A stretch of DNA of 17,285 bases, from the NCBI GenBank assembly GCA_030407315.1, contig JALQPE010001378.1, forward strand, positions 1 to 17,285, written 5' to 3'. Made by a program: the position numbers and the translations under genes. The notes beneath the pieces were generated by a model. The model saw only the letters and a program-made list of their open reading frames with translations, did no database searches and had not been told where the DNA came from. The DNA comes from Asparagopsis taxiformis. Its lineage: Eukaryota > Rhodophyta > Florideophyceae > Bonnemaisoniales > Bonnemaisoniaceae. Shown here in pieces: positions 1 through 8,748 of the stretch (the first letter of the stretch is position 1; each line of letters begins with the position of its first letter).

Positions 1-615
1 AAAGTCCCTCACCAACCATCATGTATGACTCACATTCCTGTGATGAGAAAAAATTTTATTCCAAATACATCGACAAGACAGAATATTGGGAATGGGGGAC
101 TGCCATAGAAATCTGGAGGGTGTTGCAGGTTGAAAATCAGAAATCTGGGGTATGGTTTCTTGACAGAAGTGACCCAGAGATTCTACTTTCAACACCCAGC
201 CACATTTTTTGGTGCTCGCTCCAACAAAAATTGCTAGCCAAGAACAATGCTGGACTCAATGAGATGCACACTGAGGTTGCAACCTGGGTTCAACATTCTT
301 GACCAACTTGCAGCATTGTGCAAAAGTGGTGTACAAGTGTGCGCATGCCTGAGGCTCATCAGCACTGATATTTAGGTGTTGGTGGAGCATGCTTTACTTC
401 CTCTATTGTTACACACAGGGAGATTCCACAACTAAATTTTACTGTCACACAGAAATTTTCACAACACCAAATTTTATTGAATTTTGAGGAAAGTCTTGGA
501 AAGTAAGTTTTGGGTGGCAATGTTGGTGAATTTGGTGCAACTTCAACATAGAGCTCTGACAAATGTCTGCATGTGTTGTGAAGAAATAGTGGCCAGTTTT
601 TTGCATTATGAAAAC
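1..615. other. No recognised gene
   Basis: A 93-codon frame starting at ATG (21-302, plus strand) has no recognisable motif and could be chance. The rest is AT/TG-rich sequence leading into foldback element A. Confidence 0.4.
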
Positions 616-1153
616 TGGAAACGCAGAAAGAGACAAAAAAGTGTTCAAACACAACTAATGGTCTTTCACTCAAATGTGTTAATTGTGTGGGATTCTTTGG
701 GCCCAAAGAATCCCACACAATTAACACATTTTGAGCCACATCACTATGATCAGCTACAATTGAAATGGCCTGTTGCTAACTGCGATTGCTGAAACCCTCA
801 AGACTGAGGTGGAACATGGTGCTTCTAGCATTGCTACTACAGCTTTGCACCTTTTGCATCCTCCCTTTCACCAGGAGGTCATATGTCATTGACAGTGTTA
901 CATCACTGTCGAAACAGTGCTGTCCAGCGGACACACTGGACAGAACCATTTCTCCATCCCTAGTGACACTTTGGCATGCTGCCACTGAAGCTTTTAAGCT
1001 GCTGACAATGGGTGTCAGTCAATTGGAACCACATTTGTGTTACCAAACAAATCACAAGACAAACACTGATTCAGCCTTGTCCATTAGCCCATTTTGATCA
1101 CCTAAGCACCATTAGTTGTGTTTGAACACTTTTTGTGTCTTTCTGAGTTTCCA
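616..1153. mobile_element. Foldback element A (non-autonomous, inverted terminal arms)
   Basis: The left arm (616-662) and right arm (about 1089-1153) are inverted copies of each other, sharing GTGTTCAAACACAACTAATG and the AAACxCAGAAAGAxAC segment. The interior 735-1085 is not repetitive in this window and has no convincing gene. Inside the left half sits the perfect palindrome at 672-731. It belongs to the same family as elements B, C and D. No target-site duplication was found by eye. Confidence 0.65.
672..731. repeat. Perfect 60-bp palindrome
   Basis: The two 30-base halves around GGG|CCC (centre 701/702) are exact reverse complements with no spacer. It is the central loop portion of foldback element A. 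In elements B and C the same segment is imperfect (GGAGCCCAAAGAAGTAGC in place of a symmetric right half). Confidence 0.95.
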
Positions 1154-1687
1154 TTTTTCACACTTCACCATGGCCCCAGTCTACACAGGGCCAGGCCATT
1201 CCAATTGCAAGCCCTTGAAGCTTGTACCACAGGCCACACTGAATTTAATGTTCAACTTCATTGCAAACACATTTCAAGGAAGTGGTTGTTTTTTCGCATT
1301 TTCCCCAGTGGAAATGTAGTTACTTACAAATGTGAGCAGTTTCTGAGTTGAGTCCTGTTTTACATTGTTAACATAACAATTCAATACGTTCAAAATACTG
1401 GTTATTACTGAAGATAGAAAATTGCAAGGCTGAACATAGTGGGGTTGAGAATACTTTTGAAATTCATATAACATGTGTGTTGGGGTAGGATTTGGACAAA
1501 ATGTGAGTTGGCTTAACAGTAGAACCTCTTCTAACCAAAAAAAATGGTACATTTTACAAAAAGTCAAAATCTCAATGGAATAGTACATCAGTGGGCTGTG
1601 TGGTCAGCACACTGGACAGCTGACTGACCAACACCAGCCTGTGTGGAGAGTCCCTTAAAATAGAGACAAAAAGTGTTCGGTAATCAG
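1154..1687. other. Unassigned sequence between element A and duplication unit 1
   Basis: Apart from the weak tRNA-like segment at 1588-1655, I see no gene, long repeat or hairpin. Confidence 0.5.
1588..1655 (+). other. Possible tRNA-derived SINE relic
   Basis: GCTGTGTGGTCAGCACACTGG resembles a pol III A box plus D-arm of a tRNA, followed after a tRNA-like interval by GTGTGGAGAGTCCC, a degraded match to the T-arm/B box. No cloverleaf anticodon arm is convincing and no SINE tail is visible. It is weak and based on pattern only. Confidence 0.22.
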
Positions 1688-1888
1688 AGCTCATTTCACA
1701 CATCATGTTGCAGCTAAGGTGTCTCTCAATTTGTCAATTTGAAATTTCAAATGGTTTTGGTGCATTTGGTCAAAATGCACCAAATTTCATCAACAATGTG
1801 CCTGGATCCCTTGAATGGTTGAAACAGTGTACTTGAAAATTGAGTCCAGATGGCCACCAGTACCAAAGATCAAATCCTGTCTGCCACA

Positions 1889-2126
1889 GTTGGGATATTG
1901 TAGACTGACTGTGGTGAAGTGTGAAAATGGAAACTCAGAAAGACACAAAAAGTGTTCAAACACAACTAATGGTGCTTTTGCTCAAAATGTGCTAATTGTG
2001 TGGGAGTCCGTTGCAGCCCAAAGAAGTAGCACATTTTGAGTGAAAGCACCATTAGTTGTGTTTGAACCTTTCTGAGGTTCCATTTTTCACACTTCACCAT
2101 GCCCAGTCTAGATATTGGGATTTGAA
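1889..2126. mobile_element. Foldback element B (MITE-like, about 238 bp)
   Basis: The left arm runs from about 1889 (GGGATATTGTAGACTG, then GTGGTGAAGTGTGAAAATGG). It is matched in inverse by the right arm ending near 2126 (CACTTCACCATG, then AGTCTAGATATTGGG). The middle carries the family core as an inverted pair (about 1952-1990 and 2038-2070), so the whole element can fold into one long hairpin. It is part of the first unit of the 1.4-kb duplication. No coding capacity. Confidence 0.75.
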
Positions 2127-2310
2127 TGACTGCCATCATACACTTCTACCCTGCTGACCAAATCCAAAACTATCTCAAAATGACCAAATATGAGCAGCCT
2201 TTTAACAGCCCCCAAATCGTGGAGGTGTCTTTGCCACCAGGTCTGGAGCAAAGAGGATTCAAAAGCTGACATTTGTGATGGTAACTGCCTGCGACAGGTA
2301 TTGAAGTGGC

Positions 2311-2487
2311 AAATTGAGTTTCTGATAAAACAGCGCAGTTTTGATGAAACTGGGTTTCATCAAAATCCTATCAACTCACTGTTTTATCAGAAACTCAATT
2401 TGACATGTCACTCACACCAAAACATAACACATCTTGTGTTTTGAATTTATGCGAGGTAGTAGTAGGCCACCCTCAGTTGTCCAAGCC
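2311..2487. repeat. 177-bp insertion with internal hairpin
   Basis: Absent from the matching place in unit 2 (between GAAGTGGC and TCAAAA, near 5034). It opens with a hairpin: AAATTGAGTTTCTGATAAAACAG (2311-2333) pairs with its inverse at about 2379-2401. A second small hairpin inside uses TTTTGATGAAAC and TTTCATCAAAA. Pieces recur elsewhere: the arm at about 8247-8270, and the ACATGTCACTCACACCAAA segment at about 7319-7337 at the edge of element D. No target-site duplication is evident. Confidence 0.65.
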
Positions 2488-2512
2488 CTCAAAAGGAACA
2501 TCACAAAATTTG

Positions 2513-2986
2513 TCAACAGTTCCTTGCTGCATACCTACTCTTCCTATGATTTGGCAGTACATACATTACTACTGTCATAACAAATTTACTTGCTTTTGCC
2601 AAAGGTGTTGTTGCAATCACTGAGGCACTTAGTTTACCATTCACAAACTGGAAACTGCCATAAACTGGAGAGGGTGTAATGGTGTCATCCATAATATCAC
2701 TTACAGTACAATTGATGTTAGTTAATGATTGAATATCAGACAACCCACTATTTCCAGATGACCCCATACCCAATTTTTCACACATAGAGCATGTCCTGGG
2801 ACCAGTGACAATCCTAAACAAAATGCACATTGGGGAATGTACAGTGGCAAACAAGGTGGGTTGATGGTCAAATATCAAGAAACCTAGGTGGCTACGGGGT
2901 AGTTTCTTGAGAAGAGGATACTCTTCACTCTTGTCAAGAAACCACCCAGTTAGCCACCTAGATTTCTTGATATTTGACCAACCCAC
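2513..2986 (-). pseudogene. Unidentified coding remnant, duplication unit 1
   Basis: The minus-strand copy of the unit 2 remnant. Here one frame happens to run through the hairpin, so 'WSNIKKSRWLTGWFLDKSEEY' and 'SDIQSLTNINCTVSDIMDD' lie in a single 157-codon frame. It leaves the shared frame after 'AKASKFV' because of a one-base difference from unit 2 (near 2577). Its function is unknown, and which unit has the ancestral frame cannot be told from two copies. Confidence 0.3.
2869..2983. repeat. Long hairpin, unit 1
   Basis: The arms starting GGTCAAATATCAAGAAA and ending TTTCTTGATATTTGACC pair over about 50 bp each with few mismatches and almost no loop. A four-base disturbance (CTACGGGG against CTAACTGGG in unit 2) lies in the left arm. 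Confidence 0.9.
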
Positions 2987-3148
2987 CTCATATTTTCTCT
3001 AACTCAATGTTTGCCTGTAGAGTGGATGTTGAGTGAAAGTTGGTGACATGCCTGTTACTGAAGAGGATATGCAGTGTGTTATGGGATCCTCTCATCTCAT
3101 GCCCATACAAGGGCTGATGAACTATGGCCCTGGCAAAAAAAAGATGGG

Positions 3149-3299
3149 TCCAAACTTAATGTGCTGGGCAATGAATACTGTAAGGGGTAATGAGGCTTAA
3201 TTGGGGTTTTTGGTTCATTCACACTGTGAATGAACCAAAAACCCCAATTAAGCCTCATTACCCCTTACAGTGTTCATTACCCAGCACATTAAGTTTGGA
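3149..3299. repeat. Long hairpin with 75-bp arms, core of a larger foldback
   Basis: Centred on 3224, the two 75-base arms match in inverse with about two mismatches. Matching outer segments extend it to about 3120-3355 (AAAAAAAGATGGG against CCCATCTTTTTTT, and ACTATGG against CCATAGT). The right side carries an extra stretch of about 19 bases (3301-3320) that the left lacks. No coding content. Confidence 0.92.
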
Positions 3300-3355
3300 T
3301 TAAGTTTTGGGCACCAGTACCCCATCTTTTTTTCACCAGTCCCATAGTTTGCAAC

Positions 3356-3737
3356 ACACCACAAATATCTAAAGTACAAGTAAATGTGTTTACAGAGGTA
3401 TCAGGGACAGAGCAATCAAACCAGACTGAGGATCACTGATTCACAGTTATCAAGCCATGAAGGAAGGAGGGGAGTTAGGGCTTGTAAGTTATTTGTGTTA
3501 TGGGAGTGATTTGTGGGGCTTAATGGGCAGAAGCGTTGAGCCCTCATCAATTTCTTCTACCAGTATTTCCTGTTTGATGCTGAGCAGTAATGGCACAGCA
3601 TTTGCGATCATCTGAAAAAATAGGACTTGCTCGAGAGGCATTTCTTGTTTTTTGTTTACACAAGTTGTGTGTGTTTGTAGTTGTGGTTGGTGTTAGGGCG
3701 TCCATTGCCTATTGCCAAGAATGGAACCTTGGAAGGT
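3356..3737. other. Unassigned sequence between two hairpins
   Basis: No gene or repeat recognised. It contains only short frames in both directions. Confidence 0.5.
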
Positions 3738-3858
3738 CAATAAAATTGTGTCCTGTTCTTAGGGCTCCCACACCAATGATACATGTTGTGTGGGATACTT
3801 CATATGTGGAACTATGACTGGTGTGGGAGCAACCCTTAAGAGAGACACAATTTTATTG
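3738..3858. repeat. Inverted repeat, arms of about 41 bp
   Basis: The left arm starts CAATAAAATTGTGTC at 3738 and ends near 3778 with CTCCCACACCA. The right arm 3817-3858 is its inverse with a few mismatches. The loop is about 38 bp. Confidence 0.85.
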
Positions 3859-3972
3859 TACTTTTCAGTTATTACTGAATTCCTAAAACAGGGTACAAGT
3901 TATGCACTTTGTTACCAACCTCCTTGCAGTGTACTGATTGCGCCAGGAGTACAGTCTGTACCATTGAAAACC

Positions 3973-4149
3973 AAGACCCCTTCTTGAAACCAAGGCCAAG
4001 TGTTGGAATGTGACTCAGTCAGTTCATTTCAAATCAGAAGCCCATTATGCAAAGGGCAGGTGTCTGGTGCCATAATGGGCTTCTTGATTTGAAACAACCC
4101 AACTGACTCACACATTCCAACACTTGGCTTGTTTCAAGAAAGGGTCTTT
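3973..4149. repeat. Foldback repeat, arms of about 75-80 bp
   Basis: The left arm AAGACCCCTTCTTGAAACCA to GAAGCCCATTATG (3973-4050) is matched in inverse by CATAATGGGCTTC to AAGAAAGGGTCTT (about 4070-4148), with several small indels. The loop is about 20 bp. It lies just left of duplication unit 2. Confidence 0.88.
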
Positions 4150-4616
4150 TAAGAATAAAACAGTCTAATTTTGACGAACTACTTGCGTTGTCCAATAACT
4201 CACTCCACCATCTGTGGATGGCACATGGTACTGTTGAAAAAAAAGATACAGTACCACATGTACGGGCCAAGCCCTGCACTGAATTTCCCAACCCCTGCCC
4301 TAACCCACATTGATTCAAGGAAAGAGCTCATTTCACACAATCATGTTGCAGCTAAGGTGTCTCTCGATTTGTCAATTTGAAATTTCTAATGGTGGCTTTT
4401 GGTGCATTTGTCTACTTTTCAAAGTCCCTTTCCGAATTATGTCACATGAAATTCAACAACACCACAAATCCAACAATGGTGATGTTGTTCTTTACCCTTG
4501 CTGTTACTGGTGGTCCTCTGGACTCAATTTTCAATGTTACACTGTTTCAACCATTCAAGGGACCCATTGTTGATGAAATTTGGTGCATTTTGACCAAATC
4601 CTGTCTGCCACAGGTT

Positions 4617-4850
4617 GGGATATTGTAGACTGACTGTGGTGAAGTGTGAAAAATGGAAACTCAGAAAGACACAAAAGTGTTCAAACACAACTAATGGTGC
4701 TTTTGCTCAAAATGTGCTAATTGTGTGGGATTCTTTGGAGCCCAAAGAAGTAGCACATTTTGAGTGAAAGCACCATTAGTTGTGTTTGAACGTTTCTGAG
4801 GTTCCATTTTTCACACTTCATCATGCCTAGTCTAGATATTGGGATTTGAA
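4617..4850. mobile_element. Foldback element C (copy of element B)
   Basis: Same structure and nearly the same sequence as element B, with the core inverted pair at about 4677-4715 and 4758-4792. It lies in the second unit of the 1.4-kb duplication, so it was probably duplicated with its flanks and did not insert independently. Confidence 0.75.
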
Positions 4851-4982
4851 TGACTGCCATCATACACTTCTACCCTGCTGACCAAAATCCAAAACTATCT
4901 CAAATGACCAAATATGAGCAGCCTTTGACAGCCCCCAAATCGTGGAGGTGTCTTTTGCCACCAGGTCTGGAGCAAAGAGGAT

Positions 4983-5664
4983 TCAAAAGCTGACATTTGT
5001 GATGGTAGCTGCCTGCGACAGGTATTGAAGTGGCTCAAAAAGAACATCACAAAATAATTTGTCAACAGTTCCTTGCTGCATACCTACTCTTCCTATGATT
5101 TGGCAGTACATACAATTACTACTGTCATTAACAAATTTACTTGCTTTTGCCAAAGGTGTTGTTGCAATCACTGAGGCACTTAGTTTACCATTCACAAACT
5201 GGAAACTGCCATAAACTGGAGAGGGTGTAATGGTGTCATCCATAATATCACTTACAGTACAATTGATGTTAGTTAATGATTGAATATCAGACAACCCACT
5301 ATTTCCAGATGACCCCATACCCATTTTTCACACATAGAGCATGTCCTGGACCAGTTGACAATCCTAAACAAAAATGCACATTGGGGAATGTACAGTGGCA
5401 AAGGTGGGTTGATGGTCAAATATCAAGAAACCTAGGTGGCTAACTGGGTAGTTTCTTGAGAAGAGGATACTCTTCACTCTTGTCAAGAAACCACCCAGTT
5501 AGCCACCTAGATTTCTTGATATTTGACCACCTCACTTCATATTTCTCTAACTCAGTGTTTGCCTCTACAGCAGTGGATGTTGAGTGAAAGTTGGTGAAGA
5601 TCCAATACACCAGTTTCATCAAGATCTGAGTAAACTCACCATGCCTGTTACTGAAGAAGGACAT
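4983..5664 (-). pseudogene. Unidentified coding remnant, duplication unit 2
   Basis: Two minus-strand frames (5664-5440, then 5324-4983) appear to be pieces of one interrupted coding region. The first includes 'HGEFTQILMKLVYWIF' and 'TELEKYEVRWSNIKKSRW'. The second includes 'SDIQSLTNINCTVSDIMDD', 'YGSFQFVNGKLSASVIATT' and 'CMYCQIIGRVGMQQG'. A 115-bp hairpin (5413-5528) falls between them. The composition looks protein-like and the same sequence occurs in unit 1, but I cannot place it in any family. A mobile-element open reading frame is the likeliest origin. Confidence 0.3.
5413..5528. repeat. Long hairpin, unit 2
   Basis: Homologous to the hairpin at 2869-2983 and more regular: both arms read ...GGTGGCTAACTGGGT... 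or its inverse without the disturbance seen in unit 1. Confidence 0.9.
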
Positions 5665-5847
5665 GCAGTGTGTTAAGGGGTCCTCTCAATCCAGTGTACT
5701 GGTATTTGAAGTGGTATTGGCATGTTGTAACCTTCTTGTAACTCCGCAGCAAGATCACACACAAGAACTGGGGGATGCATTACACTACATCATGTAGTGG
5801 ATTTTGATTCACCTTCTGAAGCTCTTCCCAGACTTCTCACCTTTGAA

Positions 5848-6099
5848 CTACTTTGTCCTTTGTGGCCACACAGACTTCTGCTTGGTCAGTGTAATAATTT
5901 CAACATCACTGTCATCATCATCCACCTCCTCCCTAGGAATCTTCTTGGCCTTTGCAGACTTCCTAGTGGCCCCTTCTGATTCAATGTTGTTTGTGGATTG
6001 AGAGTGGGCTATATTAGGGGCACTGTGTGGGAAAGTGACAGGTAGTCCAAAACACTGTACTGTGTTAAGATAGATCTGTTGGGAACTTTTTGTTTGCAA
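5848..6099 (-). pseudogene. Acidic reading frame with SUMO-interacting-like motif, unidentified
   Basis: An open minus-strand frame of about 83 codons with no ATG at its start, so it would be an exon or fragment. Its 3' half has clear coding-like bias: a basic cluster 'RKSAKAKKIPR' (possible nuclear localisation signal), then an acidic run 'EEVDDDDSD' leading directly into 'VEIITL'. Acidic residues next to V-x-I-I fit the SUMO-interacting motif consensus, with the Ser inside the acidic run a typical CK2 site. The frame's 5' third lies in the left arm of foldback element D. The stop at 5848 is followed downstream on that strand by AAAG|GTGAGAAG, which could be a splice donor. The protein family is not recognised. 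Confidence 0.35.
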
Positions 6100-6276
6100 C
6101 GTCAGTGTTCAAACACAACTAATGGTGCTTTCGCTTAAATCAAAATTGTGTAAATTGTGTGGGATTGTTGTGTTGTGTTGTGTACCAAAACACATAAAGT
6201 TCAATCCACAAGATGTGTTGTTTCCTTTTGTGTGTCAACTCCAACTGACAGGTGGCAAGGGGTGGGTAGAGGTATA

Positions 6277-6378
6277 GGAGGAAACTACACTGTTACTCTT
6301 GTTGGAGACGTATGTTTGTTTTCCTCTGTCGACAATATGACATCAGTCTTCCTCCCCATAACAGTGTAGTTTCCTCCT
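6277..6378. repeat. Inverted repeat inside element D
   Basis: AGGAGGAAACTACACTGTTA (6277-6296) is exactly matched in inverse by 6359-6378. The loop of about 62 bp also has a TCTGTCGAC-containing segment. It could mark a nested small element. Confidence 0.88.
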
Positions 6379-6577
6379 TGTGTGTCTTCATCTCCACACA
6401 AGGTTGTGTATCTCCTGCTAATGTTCACACCATCTACAATCCAGTTATCCATCTCTCTTGCAGCTCTTCTCTCCAATCTATCAGCATTCTCAGGTTCTTC
6501 ATTATGTTCCAGTGTAGTTTGTTAAAGTCACATTAAAGTAACCATGAATACGGGTAGACACAGTCAGCCAGTCTGTA

Positions 6578-7003
6578 ATGTCTTTGGCAGATCACACTTG
6601 TGCATTGTTGTCTCCTGTAGCCTGCCAGGAGTCCCAACCCAAAGGTGTGAAAAAGTTGTTTGAATCAAACACCAACATTTCAATGGCTTTTTCAGCCACG
6701 TACACAACAAGCATCCATTGGATACATCTTATCATTTCCAAGTTCAGCTACTTCCAGCTTTCAACCCAAACATCTAATGTTTGGGGCAATCCCAATTCTG
6801 TATGGGTGCAAGCTGCCACCACTGGGATGTATGCCCAGTATGAGCAATTGGACTTGGATACACTGGCAAATGATGCTAAGAAGGTCTTTGCCTCATGTGG
6901 AATCAAGACAGAGCTGTACAAGCCTGCTGCCTTGAGAGGCATGACTGCAACCTACATGGCAAGTGTTGCACGGAGGAAAATACACTGGAAGACTGACTGC
7001 TGA
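6578..7003 (+). pseudogene. Possible tyrosine-recombinase C-terminal remnant inside element D
   Basis: A 141-codon frame starting at ATG. Its C-terminal third reads 'LDTLANDAKKVF', then 'CGIKTELYKPAALRGMTATYMASV' in two adjoining stretches. That resembles the helix-then-HxxR segment of Crypton/DIRS-type tyrosine recombinases ('aGi...f.pHslRgaxaTxa'). R120 would be the conserved Arg of that box. The preceding His is replaced (PAALRG), no downstream catalytic Tyr is visible before the stop, and the N-terminal half is unrecognisable. If the reading is right it is a dead fragment. Such enzymes cut and join DNA through a Tyr-phosphate bond. The alternative is a chance frame. The resemblance is by eye only. 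Confidence 0.3.
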
Positions 7004-7687
7004 AGGGTCAGCAGTTCACCTGACCTGACCTGGCACCTGGGAATAAATCCAAAGGGAACACACCAGTTTTAATATTAAAGTCCTCATGTACAGTGAGAGT
7101 TACTGAGTTAGCACTAATGTTGCTACTACTGCCAAAGGCCATAGTGAAACTGTTTGCTATGATTCACAAACATCATTTTCCATCCATGTTGCCATACCAC
7201 TACATCAGGTACAGGCTGTGTAGTTGGGTGTCCAATATCCTTAGCTCCATGATCTCCTGAAAAGACAAAAACTTATGTCAGGAAATTATTGCAGAGAACC
7301 AATTTTTGGGTGTGAGTGACATGTCACTCACACCAAAGGTAACAACACATCTTGTGTTTTGAACTTTATGTGTTTTGGTACACAACACAACACAACAATC
7401 CCAACACAATTTACACATTTTGATTTGAGCAAAAGCACCATTAGTTGTGTTTGAACACTGACGTTGCAAACATAAAGTTCACAGATCTATCTTGACACAG
7501 TACAGTGTTTGGACTACCTGTCACTTTCCCACACAGTGCCCTAATATAGCCCACTCTCAATCCACAACATGTGCTCCAGGGGAGAACCAAGAGGTTGGCC
7601 TAAGTTGCCTGACCTATTTTTCATCAAACTTCAGAATTCAGTCATTTTCACACTTAGACCTTGTTCCAGGAGCCAGGTGCCAGGAGT

Positions 7688-7813
7688 TGGAAAATTTCAA
7701 AATCTTGTAACTTGGTGTTTTGCTTGAAATTTGATGACAAAGCTGTAACTCACAGACCTGAAGATGGTCAAATTTCAAGCAAAACTCACCAAGTTACAAA
7801 ATTTTGAAATTCC
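7688..7813. repeat. Inverted repeat, arms of about 46 bp
   Basis: The left arm (7688-7734: TTGGAAAATTTCAAAATCTT... to GAAATTTGA) pairs with the right arm (7768-7813: TCAAATTTCAAGCAAAAC... to TTTTGAAATT) with few mismatches. Outside the arms, CAGGAGCCAGGTG occurs on both sides as a direct repeat (about 7667 and 7820). Confidence 0.88.
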
Positions 7814-7820
7814 CCAGAGC

Positions 7821-8646
7821 CAGGAGCCAGGTGAGGAATAATGGCTGTTACAGTACGACCCATGAGTGAAGAAGTGTGTACCATCAGGAAATGAAACTGT
7901 CTGGCAACAGAGGCTGGGTCATCTTCAGCACAAGGACCTCTGTTACCTTAACTTGGATTGGATTGAATGGAAGATATGAGCATCTCCAGAACTTGTTGGA
8001 AAATCCTCCAGGAAAATGCACAGCTGGGACAGTCAGGTCTGTGAGCCACAGTGTGCTGTTCAACCACTTTTCGACACCAGTGGGAACATGATCTCTTAGG
8101 GAATAACCCTAGTTTGCTACAGTGTGTATGGGGGGCTGCCCCTGAGTTAGCTCTTCGAAGTAGTCTTCACCCTCACCCATTGTGTACCATTAGGTAAAGG
8201 TGAAATGCTCTCAACCCAGCTACAGGCTGGCTGGGTCATCTTCAGACTGTTTTATCAGAAAGTCAATTTGGACATCCATCCCCAAACAAGGTCTCCAGAT
8301 GAAAGGTCACAGTAGGGATGATAGCCCATTGAGGAGGGAGAAAGAAAATAAATGAGTACGTGGTGTGTAGTATTGTGGGTCAGAGGCTATTGTGTTTAGT
8401 GGCAATTGTTTTACAAGGTGCAAGCCTTAAATGAGTTGTAGAGGTGTAGAAACTGTTGCTTTGTACATCACAGTAGGGATGAGGTTGTAGTGGAAGTGTA
8501 AGTTTACCATATGGTAATCTCATTGCAATGTGGAAATTTTGGTGCATCTTGCTGTACAAGATGTACCAACTATGCTTTTTGAAATTGCAAAACGGATAAC
8601 TTGAGATAGGGTGGCCATAAAGGAGGGAGGAGACTGCCTGTACAAG

Positions 8647-8648
<2 letters not shown>
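7821..8648. other. Unassigned sequence right of the inverted-repeat field
   Basis: It contains two related short segments (GGCTGGGTCATCTTCAG at about 7911 and 8229) and a stray arm of the 177-bp insertion near 8247-8270. A plus-strand frame at 7876-8091 begins at GTG and has no motif. No gene is supported. Confidence 0.5.

Positions 8649-8677
<29 letters not shown>
8649..8677. repeat. (GT)n microsatellite
   Basis: About fourteen uninterrupted GT units. This is the only simple dinucleotide run of this length in the window. Confidence 0.98.
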
Positions 8678-8748
8678 CACCTATTAGGAATAAAGTCCAC
8701 TGCCACTTTGAAAATTTTGAGTGTGGTTGAAAGCGCAAGACCCAGCAC

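Larger units (their letters stand above)
1688..3096. repeat. 1.4-kb duplicated block, unit 1
   Basis: It starts at GAGCTCATTTCACACA and ends at GGxTCCTCTCA, and matches 4324-5688 in the same orientation. It contains element B, a 177-bp insertion (about 2311-2487) missing from unit 2, and the hairpin at 2869-2983. It lacks 42 bp present in unit 2 (about 5598-5640). Compared with unit 2, one stretch (about 1768-1864) is inverted. Elsewhere most differences are single-base indels. Confidence 0.9.
4324..5688. repeat. 1.4-kb duplicated block, unit 2
   Basis: The direct-orientation partner of 1688-3096, about 2.6 kb away. It contains element C and the hairpin at 5413-5528. It has a 94-bp stretch (about 4412-4505) with no counterpart in unit 1. 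Confidence 0.9.
5984..7570. mobile_element. Foldback element D (about 1.6 kb, arms of about 255 bp)
   Basis: The left arm 5984-6240 and right arm 7316-7570 are inverted copies of each other over almost their whole length. They share the family core (about 6103-6140 and 7425-7460), a run of GTTGTGTTGT against ACAACACAAC, and the TTGTGGATTGAGAGTGGGCT end segment. The interior of about 1.07 kb carries a smaller inverted repeat at 6277-6378 and a possible recombinase remnant at 6578-7003. It is the largest family member here and the only one with coding-like interior sequence, so it is the best candidate to resemble the family's parent element. Confidence 0.7.

Noticed and set aside
484..792. Plus- and minus-strand frames through the 60-bp palindrome
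   Set aside because: The same residues appear in both directions because the DNA is palindromic; there is no independent coding evidence.
600..7820. CRISPR array
   Set aside because: The repeats are inverted pairs of unequal length at irregular distances, not regularly spaced direct repeats, and the window is eukaryotic.
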